Assembly: GCA_038124025.1 (NCBI GenBank)
Contig: JAYPBC010000030.1
Coordinates: 1 to 22,189, forward strand
DNA from: UBA1275 sp038124025
GTDB taxonomy: Bacteria; Bacteroidota; Rhodothermia; Balneolales; Balneolaceae
Reading direction: 5' to 3'
DNA length: 22,189 nt
Shown here piece after piece: positions 1-8,407 of this stretch. How positions within the stretch are numbered: position 1 is the first letter of the stretch; each line of letters starts with the position of its first letter. The notes beneath the pieces were generated by a model. It saw only the letters and a program-made list of their open reading frames with translations. It was not told the DNA's origin and did not search any database. Made by a program: the position numbers and the translations under genes.

Positions 1-196
1 TGTACCAAAAGTCATCGGTATTTTCTATCCATCTTGGTCTAACAGTAGTTGTTCCTATTAGTTTATTCATTTTTTGGGTTGTAAAACGCTCTGCTAAATC
101 AAAATTGGCTACAGAATTAATGTCTGTTGATAAGTTTTGAGCATTTGCATTGGATGAAAAGAAGAGAGCAACTATTAAGATCAGATATTTTGACAT
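1..196 (-). CDS. N-terminal fragment of a secreted S9-family (prolyl oligopeptidase / DPP IV-like) peptidase, cut by the window edge
   Basis: Reading the minus strand from ATG at 196-194 gives 65 codons that stay open to the window edge. The product begins with a clear Sec signal peptide (MSKYLILIVALFFSSNANAQ). About 33 residues further on comes RPRWIENTDDFWY. In my knowledge of the family, this Arg-Pro-x-Trp...Phe-Trp-Tyr segment marks the first strand of the N-terminal DPP IV-type beta-propeller of S9 serine peptidases, which cut short peptides in the periplasm or outside the cell. The catalytic Ser-Asp-His domain lies outside the window, so activity cannot be judged. The gene is divergent from the large subtilase at 317, with a 120-bp AT-rich spacer in which I found no clear Bacteroidota-type promoter. 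Some other propeller-bearing exported protein is possible. Confidence 0.62.
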   Translation of the reverse strand, partial: MSKYLILIVALFFSSNANAQNLSTDINSVANFDLAERFTTQKMNKLIGTTTVRPRWIENTDDFWY

Positions 197-316
197 GCTT
201 TAATTTTTTAACTGTTTATAATTCTTTTGATTTAATCGATGATACTTTTTTGAAATATCATTTTTTTTCAATATTTAACAATTTCATTTTTAGAAATCTA
301 ATTTACTGGAAATATC

Positions 317-3300
317 ATGAATACTACTATAAAATCCTCACTATTCTACTTGTTAACATGTTCAATTCTATTAATAAGTGCCGATATATTCGCTCAAGTC
401 ACTCAGGAACGAGCCGAGTACAAAGGTTCACTAGTTGTTCCCAATAGTATAATTGTACACGTTGATGAAGCAAAAACCAAATCAGTTACGCAGTTAACGG
501 CTAAACTTGAGAGAGTTAAAGCAAACTTTAAAATAGAAACAAACAAATATCTAAAGGAACATGGTATTCAAGAGTGGGATGTTCAAATTGAAGATTATGA
601 TGATGTACTTTCAGAGTTAAATTCTGTTCCCGGTATTTCAGCCTACCCTAATTATATTTTTAAGAGAGGTGATTTCGAGCCAGTTAAGATAGAGGGCACT
701 GTAAAATCTAATTTAGAGCAAATTAATTCTCCTTCACACTCATTTAACTTTATGAATAGTGATGGAAATTTTATTCCTGCGCTTGAGGCAGCCCAAGAAT
801 ATGAGGATTATGAGTTACCATTAGTTTATTTAGAGGATTTTAGTGGAATTACTGAAACTGACTGGGATGTAGATTTTCACTCGGTTTCATTTAGTATGGA
901 CAATATTGTTCACAATGGAGCATTTATGGGCCAAGATTTTTGGTATGATGAAGGCAACGGTTCTGACAAAGGATATATACACTATGACGATACCCTTAAG
1001 TTTGAAGTTACCAATGCAGGGAACCCATGGGAATTGCAAGCGTATCAAATTCTTTCTCCAGAACAAATAGATAAGTTATCTCAGGGAGGTGAATGGGAAT
1101 TATCTTTTGATGCTATGAGTCCTGATGGTGCTAAAACTTTTCATGTATTTTTAGGTCATAATGGTGGTGATTGGGCCAGGTATTGGGCGCCAGGCGGTGA
1201 TGGTGATGTGACAGTTGATGATACTATGAAGACATATACTTTGACGGCAGACATCACTCAAACATGGGAAAATATGAAACTTGGATTTGAGGTTGCAGCA
1301 AGTACTGCTGACCTATTTATAGATAATGTAGCTCTACGGCCAGTACCAAAAAATATTGTGCAAAATGGAGATTTTTCTAACGGTGATTCTTTATGGACGG
1401 GTATAGGAAGCACAGTTAGTTTTGATGATAGTCTTATGTTCACAATTGCTACAGCAGGTAATCCATGGGATGTTCAAGCTTTTCAAGAACTATCAACAGA
1501 ACAAATATCTCAATTATCACAAGGGGGTGAATGGAAACTTACATTTGATGCAATGAGCCCCGATGGAGCTAAAAGTTTCCATGTATTCTTAGGTGAAAAT
1601 GGTGGTAGTTGGGCTCGTTACTGGGATGGTAATGTGGATGTGGATGGTGAAATGAAAACATACACCCTCACAACTGAGATAACTCAAACCTGGGAAAATA
1701 TGAAACTTGGTTTTGAAGTGGGAGCAAGTACAGCAGGTCTGGTTATTGACAATATCTCACTTATGAGGTCAGTTCCTGAAAATAGCTATGAAAATATTTT
1801 TGTTGATGAATTTTCATCAGGGCAGGGATGGACTGGATCCGACAATTTAGCTTTTAGTGTAAATACGGAAAAAAATATACAATATCATGGACAGGTAGTC
1901 TCACCTGTACTGGATCTATCAGATTTAGACTCAACTAAAAAGTATAGGTTGATTTTTGATTATGAGCAGATTGCCTACTCTGATTTCATCATGCTTGGAA
2001 TCCAAGATGTGAATGATGAGGATAACTTTATAACTTTTGATATGACACCATATAGTGGTTATGTCTACTACTGGTTAGATTCATTTGTTGGTGATACTAT
2101 TCAGTATGGATTTTACACTGAAGGTGGTAAAATGGCAGGCACCAATGAAACGTTGTTTACCATAGATAACATAAGAATAGAAGAGTATCCTGTTAACGAT
2201 CAACATATTGGTTTACAATACTCATTTTGGAACGATGGAACATTTGCTGGGGGATCTGTTCCAGATGCAGATATTGATGCGTTTGAAGCCTGGGAGTTGG
2301 AGACGGGTAATGATAGTGTTATAGTTGTTGTAATGGACGATGGTGTAGATTTCAATCATCCAGACTTAGTTAACCAGGCATGGGTAAATCCTGGTGAGGA
2401 TTTGAATGGTGATGGAATTATATCTGAAGATGAAGTGAATGGAATAGATGATGATCAGAATGGCTTTGTTGATGATTTCCATGGATGGAGCCCAGTCTAT
2501 GAGAGTAACATTTTCGTAAACCCAGGTAGTTTTCATGGAACTCATGTCGCTGGAACTATTGGTGCTGAAGGTGGCAATGGCATAGGTGTTGCAGGTGTTA
2601 GTCAAGATGTGTCGATGATTTCAGTTATGATATTTGATGAGTCTGGTTATACAACATCCTTCGCTATTATGGAAGGTTACAGATACATGACTGCAATTAT
2701 GGAGAAAGGAGTAGATGTAGTAGCCATAAATCAAAGCTGGGGTGGTGGTGAAAATATGATTAGTGAGGAGGGCCAAGCTTTTGTTAAAGAAATGACACAG
2801 CACGCTCTAGATCATAATGAGTATGGCGCAGTATGGGTTGTATCAGCTGGTAATTCTAGCCTGAATAGAGATGATCAATATTATTTTTCAATACCCAATA
2901 ACATCAATTCACCTAATGTTATTACAGTTGCTAGTAGCGATGCAAATGAAATGCCTTCAGGATTTACTGACTTTGGTAATTACACAGTAGATATTTATGC
3001 GCCGGGCTCAGATATAGTCTCAACTTATCCGGGTGGTTATGCTTATTTGTCTGGTACCTCAATGGCTTCGCCTCACGTTTCTGGTTCAATAGCACTTGCT
3101 AAAGCAATGTTTCCTGATGACTCTGGAGTAGATTTAATGACTAGAATTTTGGCAAGTGGTGATGTATTTGAACAATATACTTATGTAGGTGAGTCTGAGA
3201 GGTTGAATGTTAATAACGCAATTAATAATAATGAATCTGTGACTTCAGATGTGTTAGTTAGCCATTATCGAAATGCAACTTTCCAACGAGTATTTTTCGA

Positions 3301-5740
3301 AGAAGAAGCGAAACAAACTATTGGACTAGTAAATAGAAGTAGTCAACCAATAACTATCAACAGTTTTGAAATTGGTCTTAATGATGGATCTTGGTCAACG
3401 GATATTGATCAAATAATTAACCAAACTATTGAATCAGGTGGAGTCTTATCTATTCCAATGGAATACGATAACAGATCCACAGATACTCTATATATGCACA
3501 CCGCTGTAGCATTATTTGGTCTTTCAGATGGATCTGAAGTCCCTATTGTCATGTATGGGCGAGAATTAACTTTCCCAACCATAGAAATATCCAATGACTT
3601 TACCGATGGCGGAGTTGTACCGGCTGGGAGTGTTGTAGAAGGGGAATTTGAAATAATCAACAATAGCGAACTCCCTTTATACTTTGATGTTGTTCAGTCA
3701 CTCCAAAGATTTATGCCAGAAGAATCTAATCATATAGAAACAAATGCCGGATTTAAACCAGTAAAAAGTTTTGTTAAGAATAAACCTAAAATAGGTTCAT
3801 CTAAACTAGATATGTACAAAGATTTACCTAGCATCAATGATCAATATTCTTCTGAAAGTATAAAACTAGAAGTCGATTTTGGGATGCTCGAACATGGGGC
3901 ATCATTATTGTGGTTTGATGACTTAAATGACCCAGAAAGAGTCTATTCTCAGTGGATAGTAAGAGATTTAAGTGGGGTTGGTGAAACTTTTGAGTTAATC
4001 CCATTAGAATCACCCGAAAACTTGGCTTTTTTTGCAGGTGACTTTGAAAATGGTTACTTAAATGATGCCTATACTGATGCAATAACTCCTTCTTTTGATT
4101 TTTCAAATCTATTTGATGCAGCAGGAGATGAGTATATACCTGCTTATTTAGAATTTGATTATGCTGCTCTATTAGAACAAGGTTATGATCTTTTAAGCGT
4201 TCCCGTTTTTGTAGACGGATGGTTTGAGGGCTTTCTTGATATGACTGATTATGGAACGTTAATTGCTGATGGTAATTATCGCAGGACAATGATTGATATT
4301 TCACCATTCGCTGGGCTAACAGATGTTAGATTTGGATTCCTAATGGAATCGGACTCAGATATTGTGGAAGGATGGGGTGCCCTATTTGATAATGTTGGAA
4401 TCTCAGTGGTTCCAAAACCATATTTTATCTCTGAAACAGATGGCCTTGTTGAGCCAGGTTCTTCAGATTTAGTAAAAGTTGGAGTTGAAACTGAAAAAAT
4501 TCAAGGTACTGGCGGTTTCGAGTTAAGTTCTATAGTCTTTAATAATAGTTTAGAATCCTTCTATTATGGTGCTCCTGTTCATTACCTAGGATTTATGATT
4601 GAGAATAATCCTCCAGTTGCAAATGATGATACGATGATGGTTGTTTCCGGAGATGTCATAAATACTCTAGATATTGCGGCATTTGCAGCATCAAATGACT
4701 ATGATGATTCAGGACAAGCTTTTGTGACAGACATAACAGATCCTGTTTATGGTAGTTTTAAGTATCTCGAAATAGATGGCCCTCCGTATTATGTTGCTCC
4801 TCTGAATTTTGATGGAATGGACATGATAACCTATCAAATAAGTGATGGTACTGACTATGCTGAAGCAGTGATTTATATCATGGTAATGGCAGAACCTGGA
4901 TTTAAAACAGGTGCAAACCAGCAGTTTGTCTTGCTAGAAGATAACGAGTTAACACTTAGTACCATGACCATGGCCGCCGGTGTAGGTGGCATGGATAAAA
5001 ACATGATGGTCTGGGGTAAATCAATGCATGATGCAGTACAAGTGACACATACACCGGGAGAACATGTTATTATGATTACTGCTACAGAGGACTACTACGG
5101 GCAATCAGAAGCAATGCTTTATGCTGGTCATGAAAATCATGTAATGGATTCCATGATGGTTTCTGTAGTAATAACTCCTGTTAATGATGCACCAGTCGCA
5201 TCATTTAATATTGAGCAAAATCAAGCAGGTGGTAGTGAATTTAATTTTGCGAATACCTCAAATGACGCTCGTGACCCTGAAGGGGCTATTGTTCAATATG
5301 AATGGAATTTTGGAGATGGAACAACAAGTAATGAAAAAGATCCATACCACAATTACTCTGCAGTTGGAGATTATAGCGTAACCTTAAAAGTCACGGATAA
5401 CAGTGGTTCGGAAGCAGAGTACTCTGAAAATGTGAGTGTAACTGTGTTAACAAGCAGTGAGGATCTTACTAATCCAAATGTTTATTCTTTAGCACAGAAC
5501 TATCCAAATCCGTTCAACCCAAGTACATTAATACAATACAGTATAGCAGAGCCAGGCAATGTAACTTTAGAAGTTTATAATATGCTTGGACAAAAAGTTG
5601 CTCAACTAGTTAATGGTACTCAGAATGCAGGCGCTCATACGATACAGTTTGATGCTTCAGCGCTCTCTTCGGGGGTTTATATCTATCAGCTTAAATCAGG
5701 TAGCTACCTGGAAACCAGAAAGATGATGCTTATCAAATAA
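317..5740 (+). CDS. Giant secreted multidomain subtilisin-like serine peptidase (S8) with T9SS sorting domain
   Basis: An extracellular endopeptidase of 1807 aa. Residues 1-27 form a signal peptide (ends IFAQ). Residues about 28-116 look like a short propeptide ending in a YPNY motif. Two tandem CBM4/9-like jelly-roll modules follow (196-345, 346-484), then a third beta-rich segment to about 625. The subtilase domain has Asp674 (MDDGVDFNHPDL), His740 (HGTHVAGT), oxyanion Asn846 (SAGNS) and Ser915 (GTSMASPHV), so the catalytic set is complete. Between Asp and His lie two calcium-type loops, a perfect EF-hand spacing at 695-706 and DDDQNGFVDD at 711-720. Downstream are Ig-like segments, a MAM-like jelly roll (about 1196-1370), two Big_9/cadherin-like Ig segments starting at 1430 (NNPPVANDD), a PKD domain from 1625 (WNFGDGT) and the T9SS C-terminal domain (1724-1807), which predicts export and surface anchoring. 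The placement of modules before the catalytic domain is unusual. Functional class is secure; substrate is unknown. Confidence 0.95.
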   Translation: MNTTIKSSLFYLLTCSILLISADIFAQVTQERAEYKGSLVVPNSIIVHVDEAKTKSVTQLTAKLERVKANFKIETNKYLKEHGIQEWDVQIEDYDDVLSELNSVPGISAYPNYIFKRGDFEPVKIEGTVKSNLEQINSPSHSFNFMNSDGNFIPALEAAQEYEDYELPLVYLEDFSGITETDWDVDFHSVSFSMDNIVHNGAFMGQDFWYDEGNGSDKGYIHYDDTLKFEVTNAGNPWELQAYQILSPEQIDKLSQGGEWELSFDAMSPDGAKTFHVFLGHNGGDWARYWAPGGDGDVTVDDTMKTYTLTADITQTWENMKLGFEVAASTADLFIDNVALRPVPKNIVQNGDFSNGDSLWTGIGSTVSFDDSLMFTIATAGNPWDVQAFQELSTEQISQLSQGGEWKLTFDAMSPDGAKSFHVFLGENGGSWARYWDGNVDVDGEMKTYTLTTEITQTWENMKLGFEVGASTAGLVIDNISLMRSVPENSYENIFVDEFSSGQGWTGSDNLAFSVNTEKNIQYHGQVVSPVLDLSDLDSTKKYRLIFDYEQIAYSDFIMLGIQDVNDEDNFITFDMTPYSGYVYYWLDSFVGDTIQYGFYTEGGKMAGTNETLFTIDNIRIEEYPVNDQHIGLQYSFWNDGTFAGGSVPDADIDAFEAWELETGNDSVIVVVMDDGVDFNHPDLVNQAWVNPGEDLNGDGIISEDEVNGIDDDQNGFVDDFHGWSPVYESNIFVNPGSFHGTHVAGTIGAEGGNGIGVAGVSQDVSMISVMIFDESGYTTSFAIMEGYRYMTAIMEKGVDVVAINQSWGGGENMISEEGQAFVKEMTQHALDHNEYGAVWVVSAGNSSLNRDDQYYFSIPNNINSPNVITVASSDANEMPSGFTDFGNYTVDIYAPGSDIVSTYPGGYAYLSGTSMASPHVSGSIALAKAMFPDDSGVDLMTRILASGDVFEQYTYVGESERLNVNNAINNNESVTSDVLVSHYRNATFQRVFFEEEAKQTIGLVNRSSQPITINSFEIGLNDGSWSTDIDQIINQTIESGGVLSIPMEYDNRSTDTLYMHTAVALFGLSDGSEVPIVMYGRELTFPTIEISNDFTDGGVVPAGSVVEGEFEIINNSELPLYFDVVQSLQRFMPEESNHIETNAGFKPVKSFVKNKPKIGSSKLDMYKDLPSINDQYSSESIKLEVDFGMLEHGASLLWFDDLNDPERVYSQWIVRDLSGVGETFELIPLESPENLAFFAGDFENGYLNDAYTDAITPSFDFSNLFDAAGDEYIPAYLEFDYAALLEQGYDLLSVPVFVDGWFEGFLDMTDYGTLIADGNYRRTMIDISPFAGLTDVRFGFLMESDSDIVEGWGALFDNVGISVVPKPYFISETDGLVEPGSSDLVKVGVETEKIQGTGGFELSSIVFNNSLESFYYGAPVHYLGFMIENNPPVANDDTMMVVSGDVINTLDIAAFAASNDYDDSGQAFVTDITDPVYGSFKYLEIDGPPYYVAPLNFDGMDMITYQISDGTDYAEAVIYIMVMAEPGFKTGANQQFVLLEDNELTLSTMTMAAGVGGMDKNMMVWGKSMHDAVQVTHTPGEHVIMITATEDYYGQSEAMLYAGHENHVMDSMMVSVVITPVNDAPVASFNIEQNQAGGSEFNFANTSNDARDPEGAIVQYEWNFGDGTTSNEKDPYHNYSAVGDYSVTLKVTDNSGSEAEYSENVSVTVLTSSEDLTNPNVYSLAQNYPNPFNPSTLIQYSIAEPGNVTLEVYNMLGQKVAQLVNGTQNAGAHTIQFDASALSSGVYIYQLKSGSYLETRKMMLIK
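902..1768 (+). repeat. Tandem duplicated carbohydrate-binding-like module inside the subtilase
   Basis: Two consecutive modules of about 150 and 139 residues are encoded at 902-1351 and 1352-1768. Both open with an NIV(H/Q)NG(A/D)F motif and close with an IDN(V/I)(A/S)L strand, as in the CBM4/9 (galactose-binding-like) fold. In the 62-residue core that starts at FEVTNAGNPW in the first and FTIATAGNPW in the second, I count 46 identities by eye. Shared blocks include GGEW, FDAMSPDGAK, FHVFLG, WARYW and, just beyond the core, ITQTWENMKLGFEV. The copies differ mainly in loops, and the first carries a few extra residues after WARYW. They are diverged at DNA level, so this is not a recent duplication. 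Ligand binding is inferred from the fold only. Confidence 0.8.
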
Positions 5741-5756
5741 GCCACTTCTTTTAACA

Positions 5757-6230
5757 TTACTTTTTAGTATAGGTCAACAGACTCACTACTTTATTGTAGA
5801 CAGTTTGTTGACCTATTTCTTTAAAGCCATATTTTTGATGAAAACTCAGCGATTGTCTATTTGGGGGGGTAATATTTACTTCACAGCAAAATATATCTGG
5901 GTTGTGAGTATCAATTACATAATCATATAATTGTTGACCGTACCCTTTTTTTTGATGTTCAGCAGCAATGATTATTCTATCGACATATAAGAATTTCTGG
6001 TACTTGTTTTTAAAATATAAGTAGTTTAGGCTGTCATATTCAGTCTTTTCGTCATATAAGAATATGAAACCTACAGGTATGGAATCGGTTGAATACTGAA
6101 TGTAGCTATAGGTACAGTTGATAGATTGTAATCGGAATTCTTCAAAAGTAAGTGAATTTACTTTAGGTACGGTAGATTCATTCCATTTATGTATTAATTC
6201 TAAGTCAGTGGGTCTGAGTGTTCTAATCAT
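5757..6230 (-). CDS. GNAT-superfamily N-acetyltransferase (COG3818-like)
   Basis: A 157-aa cytoplasmic acetyl-CoA-dependent acyltransferase. The acetyl-CoA pyrophosphate loop is the Q-x-x-G-x-G stretch QKKGYG (residues 93-98). The preceding strand FLYVDRIII (80-88), the block CCEVNITPPNRQSLSFH (115-131) and YGFKEIG (134-140) match my memory of the small COG3818 family, including the DSLNY motif at 66-70. Substrate is unknown in that family, and an amine or peptide N-terminus is only a guess. The start lies 18 bp after the stop of the upstream barrel-protein gene on the same strand, so the two are probably cotranscribed. The gene converges on the subtilase with only 16 bp between their ends and no obvious hairpin. 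I see nothing in the sequence that ties its function to its neighbours. Confidence 0.9.
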   Translation of the reverse strand: MIRTLRPTDLELIHKWNESTVPKVNSLTFEEFRLQSINCTYSYIQYSTDSIPVGFIFLYDEKTEYDSLNYLYFKNKYQKFLYVDRIIIAAEHQKKGYGQQLYDYVIDTHNPDIFCCEVNITPPNRQSLSFHQKYGFKEIGQQTVYNKVVSLLTYTKK

Positions 6231-6248
6231 TCAATTTGTCTCAAATGA

Positions 6249-7298
6249 TTACCAGTTAAATACCCAGCCAATATATGGGAAAGGAACAACTATCCTGTCC
6301 GTTACTGTACCTGTTTCAATATAAGCTTGGGTATCTGGATCATATGTCCATTCTGTACTTGTATCACTGAATGAAACAAAAACTAAACCAATATCAGTGG
6401 ATACTTTTTTGTCAAACTTTCGAAAACCATAGGCAAGAATTGTATTTTTTTTAAGTAACCAATTTTCAGATACAAAACCATATTTGTCATTAACTCGTAA
6501 ATAAGCATTAAGTGTCAGGATTGGAGAATTCAAATCTTCGTTTCCAAAACTGTGGCCTAATGCAAGAGAAATATTCCTGTTTTCGGTGCCTTTTGTTATG
6601 ACACCATAACCAACACCAATAAATGGATTATCTGCAAATACTTTACTGACGGAACCAACAAGGATCCCACCTGCAACATAGGTGTTCTCATTATATTTTT
6701 TTCCGAATTTAGGAGTTATAAATAGTGTCGGTATACCCTCATTTAATAGTGAATTAAATTCAGTTCCAAATCCAATACTTATATTATCTCGTATACCATA
6801 ATTGACTGCATTAAAAACACCAAAGATATTTTGGTAGTATCCACTTCCTTCACTAATTGAATAACCAGAAGGACTGAATAGATATCTAGTCTTATGCTGA
6901 TTGGCCATACTAAATCCTTCAGTTCCAACATCTTGCCATTCAATGACTGTTAGCTTTATAATATTTTTGTTTTCAATCCAAACATTTGTTAACCCAATCA
7001 AATCGAATAATAATGAATCATTAGAGGATTCCAATAATTCTCCTCTAAATGTCGACCCACCATCAATTTCTACTATAAAATTTGATTTTTTTGAAATACT
7101 AACGTCACCTAAAAATTCTAGTCTTAGAAATATTGAATCAGGGCTAATTTTATTTATTTCTCCCTTTAATAATGTATTGTCATTGAGTTGAATTAAATAA
7201 CTTTCGGTTACAGATGAATCATCTATTTCTACACTTTGCGCCATTAAATTATGGTTGGTAACAAAAAATAAAAGAGTGATAAATGGGAGATATTTCAT
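6249..7298 (-). CDS. Predicted outer-membrane beta-barrel protein of unknown function
   Basis: A 349-aa exported protein. Residues 1-20 form a signal peptide (ends NLMAQ). Residues about 30-115 contain two or three short beta-rich repeats of the style L-x-x-G-x-(I/L)-x-x-x-S-x-D-S-(I/L), seen at KGEINKISPDSIFLRL and RGELLESSNDSLLFDL; they resemble small SH3/Sm-like barrels. From about residue 130 (TRYLFSPSGYSISEGSGYYQN) alternating hydrophobic strands with glycine turns continue to a C-terminal aromatic Trp (GWVFNW), the usual signature of an outer-membrane barrel. The TRYLF...GEGYYQN-type entry is one I associate with uncharacterised Bacteroidota barrel proteins. It sits between the deacetylase-like gene (82 bp upstream) and the GNAT gene (18 bp downstream). 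A transport, adhesion or structural role cannot be chosen from sequence. Confidence 0.75.
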   Translation of the reverse strand: MKYLPFITLLFFVTNHNLMAQSVEIDDSSVTESYLIQLNDNTLLKGEINKISPDSIFLRLEFLGDVSISKKSNFIVEIDGGSTFRGELLESSNDSLLFDLIGLTNVWIENKNIIKLTVIEWQDVGTEGFSMANQHKTRYLFSPSGYSISEGSGYYQNIFGVFNAVNYGIRDNISIGFGTEFNSLLNEGIPTLFITPKFGKKYNENTYVAGGILVGSVSKVFADNPFIGVGYGVITKGTENRNISLALGHSFGNEDLNSPILTLNAYLRVNDKYGFVSENWLLKKNTILAYGFRKFDKKVSTDIGLVFVSFSDTSTEWTYDPDTQAYIETGTVTDRIVVPFPYIGWVFNW

Positions 7299-7380
7299 AT
7301 CTGGAAGTTAACTTAGTATTGCTAATAAACTAATGTTTTTAAGCATTAAGTGAATTAGTAAAACAAATTAATTCTACCTA

Positions 7381-8283
7381 CTAATAGAATATATTCGAAG
7401 CACTACGAAACGTATTACAGTGTGCCTCGAGAATTATTTTAATATCGGGGGCATATCCACCCCCCATCGTTGTCATAATTGGGATATCATTATCCTTTGC
7501 CAAGGTAAAAACTAGCTCATCACGTTCTCTGCAACCATTTAGAGATAATCCAAGTCGCCCTAATTTATCTTCGGCTAATACATCTACACCTGCTAAATAG
7601 AATATAAAGTTGGGGTTTACCTTAGTTATTAGATCTGGTAAATAGTCTCTTAATAGACCAAGATACTTCTTGTCATTAGTATTGTCTGGCAATGGTATAT
7701 CCAAATCAGAAGGAGGTTTGTGGTAAGGATAATTATTAGCTCCATGCATACTGAAAGTGTATACATTATTTTTATTTTTGAAAATTTGAGCCGTTCCGTT
7801 GCCCTGATGTACGTCTAGGTCGATAATTAAAATTTGTGATACTTCTGTGTTTTCCAATAAATAACTAGAGGCAATAGCTTGATCGTTAAGTAGACAAAAA
7901 CCTTCTGCTTTATTAGTAGATGCATGATGGGTTCCTCCTGCAATGTTGAAAGCTGCGGAGTGGTTATTTAAAGCCCAAATAGCTCCCTCAACAGTCCCAT
8001 TTGTAATGCGTAACTCTCTTTGAATTAATTCTTGAGTTAGTATAAACCCACTAGCTCGTACTTCTTTTTTAGTTAATTCAAGATTAAATAAACGTTTTAA
8101 ATACTCTGAATCATGAACATTAAGATTATAAATAAGTCCCTGAGATGGCTCAAAGAAGTTATCCTCACTAACTATACCTTCTCGGATAAGACGCATAGGT
8201 AAGAGTTCATACTTTTCCATGGGAAAACGGTGGCCATCTGGAACAGAATGAACATATGAAGGATGCCATGCAATTTTTATCAT
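7381..8283 (-). CDS. Histone deacetylase-superfamily amidohydrolase (AcuC/class IV HDAC-like)
   Basis: A 300-aa zinc-dependent deacetylase with every expected active-site residue. His119-His120 lie in GGTHHA, GFCLLND is at 128-134, zinc ligands Asp157 and His159 lie in IDLDVHQGNGT, the third ligand Asp234 lies in AGVDVLAEDKLG, and the catalytic Tyr277 lies in GGGYAPD. The length and the short N-terminus (MIKIAWHPSY) resemble the small bacterial and HDAC11-like members, not AcuC itself. There is no signal peptide, so it acts in the cytoplasm. Known bacterial substrates of the family include acetyl-lysine and acetylpolyamines; which applies here is not visible. It is the first gene of the minus-strand run ending in a GNAT acetyltransferase, so acetylase and deacetylase lie one gene apart, which may be coincidence. 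A 9-bp inverted repeat lies directly before its start. Confidence 0.93.
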   Translation of the reverse strand: MIKIAWHPSYVHSVPDGHRFPMEKYELLPMRLIREGIVSEDNFFEPSQGLIYNLNVHDSEYLKRLFNLELTKKEVRASGFILTQELIQRELRITNGTVEGAIWALNNHSAAFNIAGGTHHASTNKAEGFCLLNDQAIASSYLLENTEVSQILIIDLDVHQGNGTAQIFKNKNNVYTFSMHGANNYPYHKPPSDLDIPLPDNTNDKKYLGLLRDYLPDLITKVNPNFIFYLAGVDVLAEDKLGRLGLSLNGCRERDELVFTLAKDNDIPIMTTMGGGYAPDIKIILEAHCNTFRSASNIFY

Positions 8284-8291
8284 ATATAGTT

Positions 8292-8321
8292 AACTGAAAT
8301 TAAACGTCGTTCATTTCAGTT
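8292..8321. promoter_or_regulatory. Perfect 9-bp inverted repeat between divergent genes
   Basis: AACTGAAAT at 8292-8300 and its exact reverse complement ATTTCAGTT at 8313-8321 are separated by 12 bases. The element begins 9 bases upstream of the deacetylase start and about 86 bases upstream of the divergent YbjT-like gene. The position suits an operator or a hairpin in the deacetylase 5' leader. It is not followed by a T-run on either strand that would make it a terminator. No regulator is encoded nearby. Confidence 0.35.
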
Positions 8322-8407
8322 TATAAGTAGAGCAAGATTTAATTATCTACTTTTTATGTTTTGGATGGATTAATTACTCATGATTATTTTGATATAATAA
8401 AAATCAC

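Noticed and set aside
127..447. Open frame crossing the divergent spacer
   Set aside because: It overlaps the opposite-strand S9 start and the subtilase signal peptide in another frame; the product is AT-driven low complexity.
3834..4307. Long open frame on the minus strand (157 codons) under the subtilase
   Set aside because: Low-complexity product rich in His, Gln and Leu, opposite Asp/Glu/Asn-rich coding sequence; shadow of the subtilase gene.
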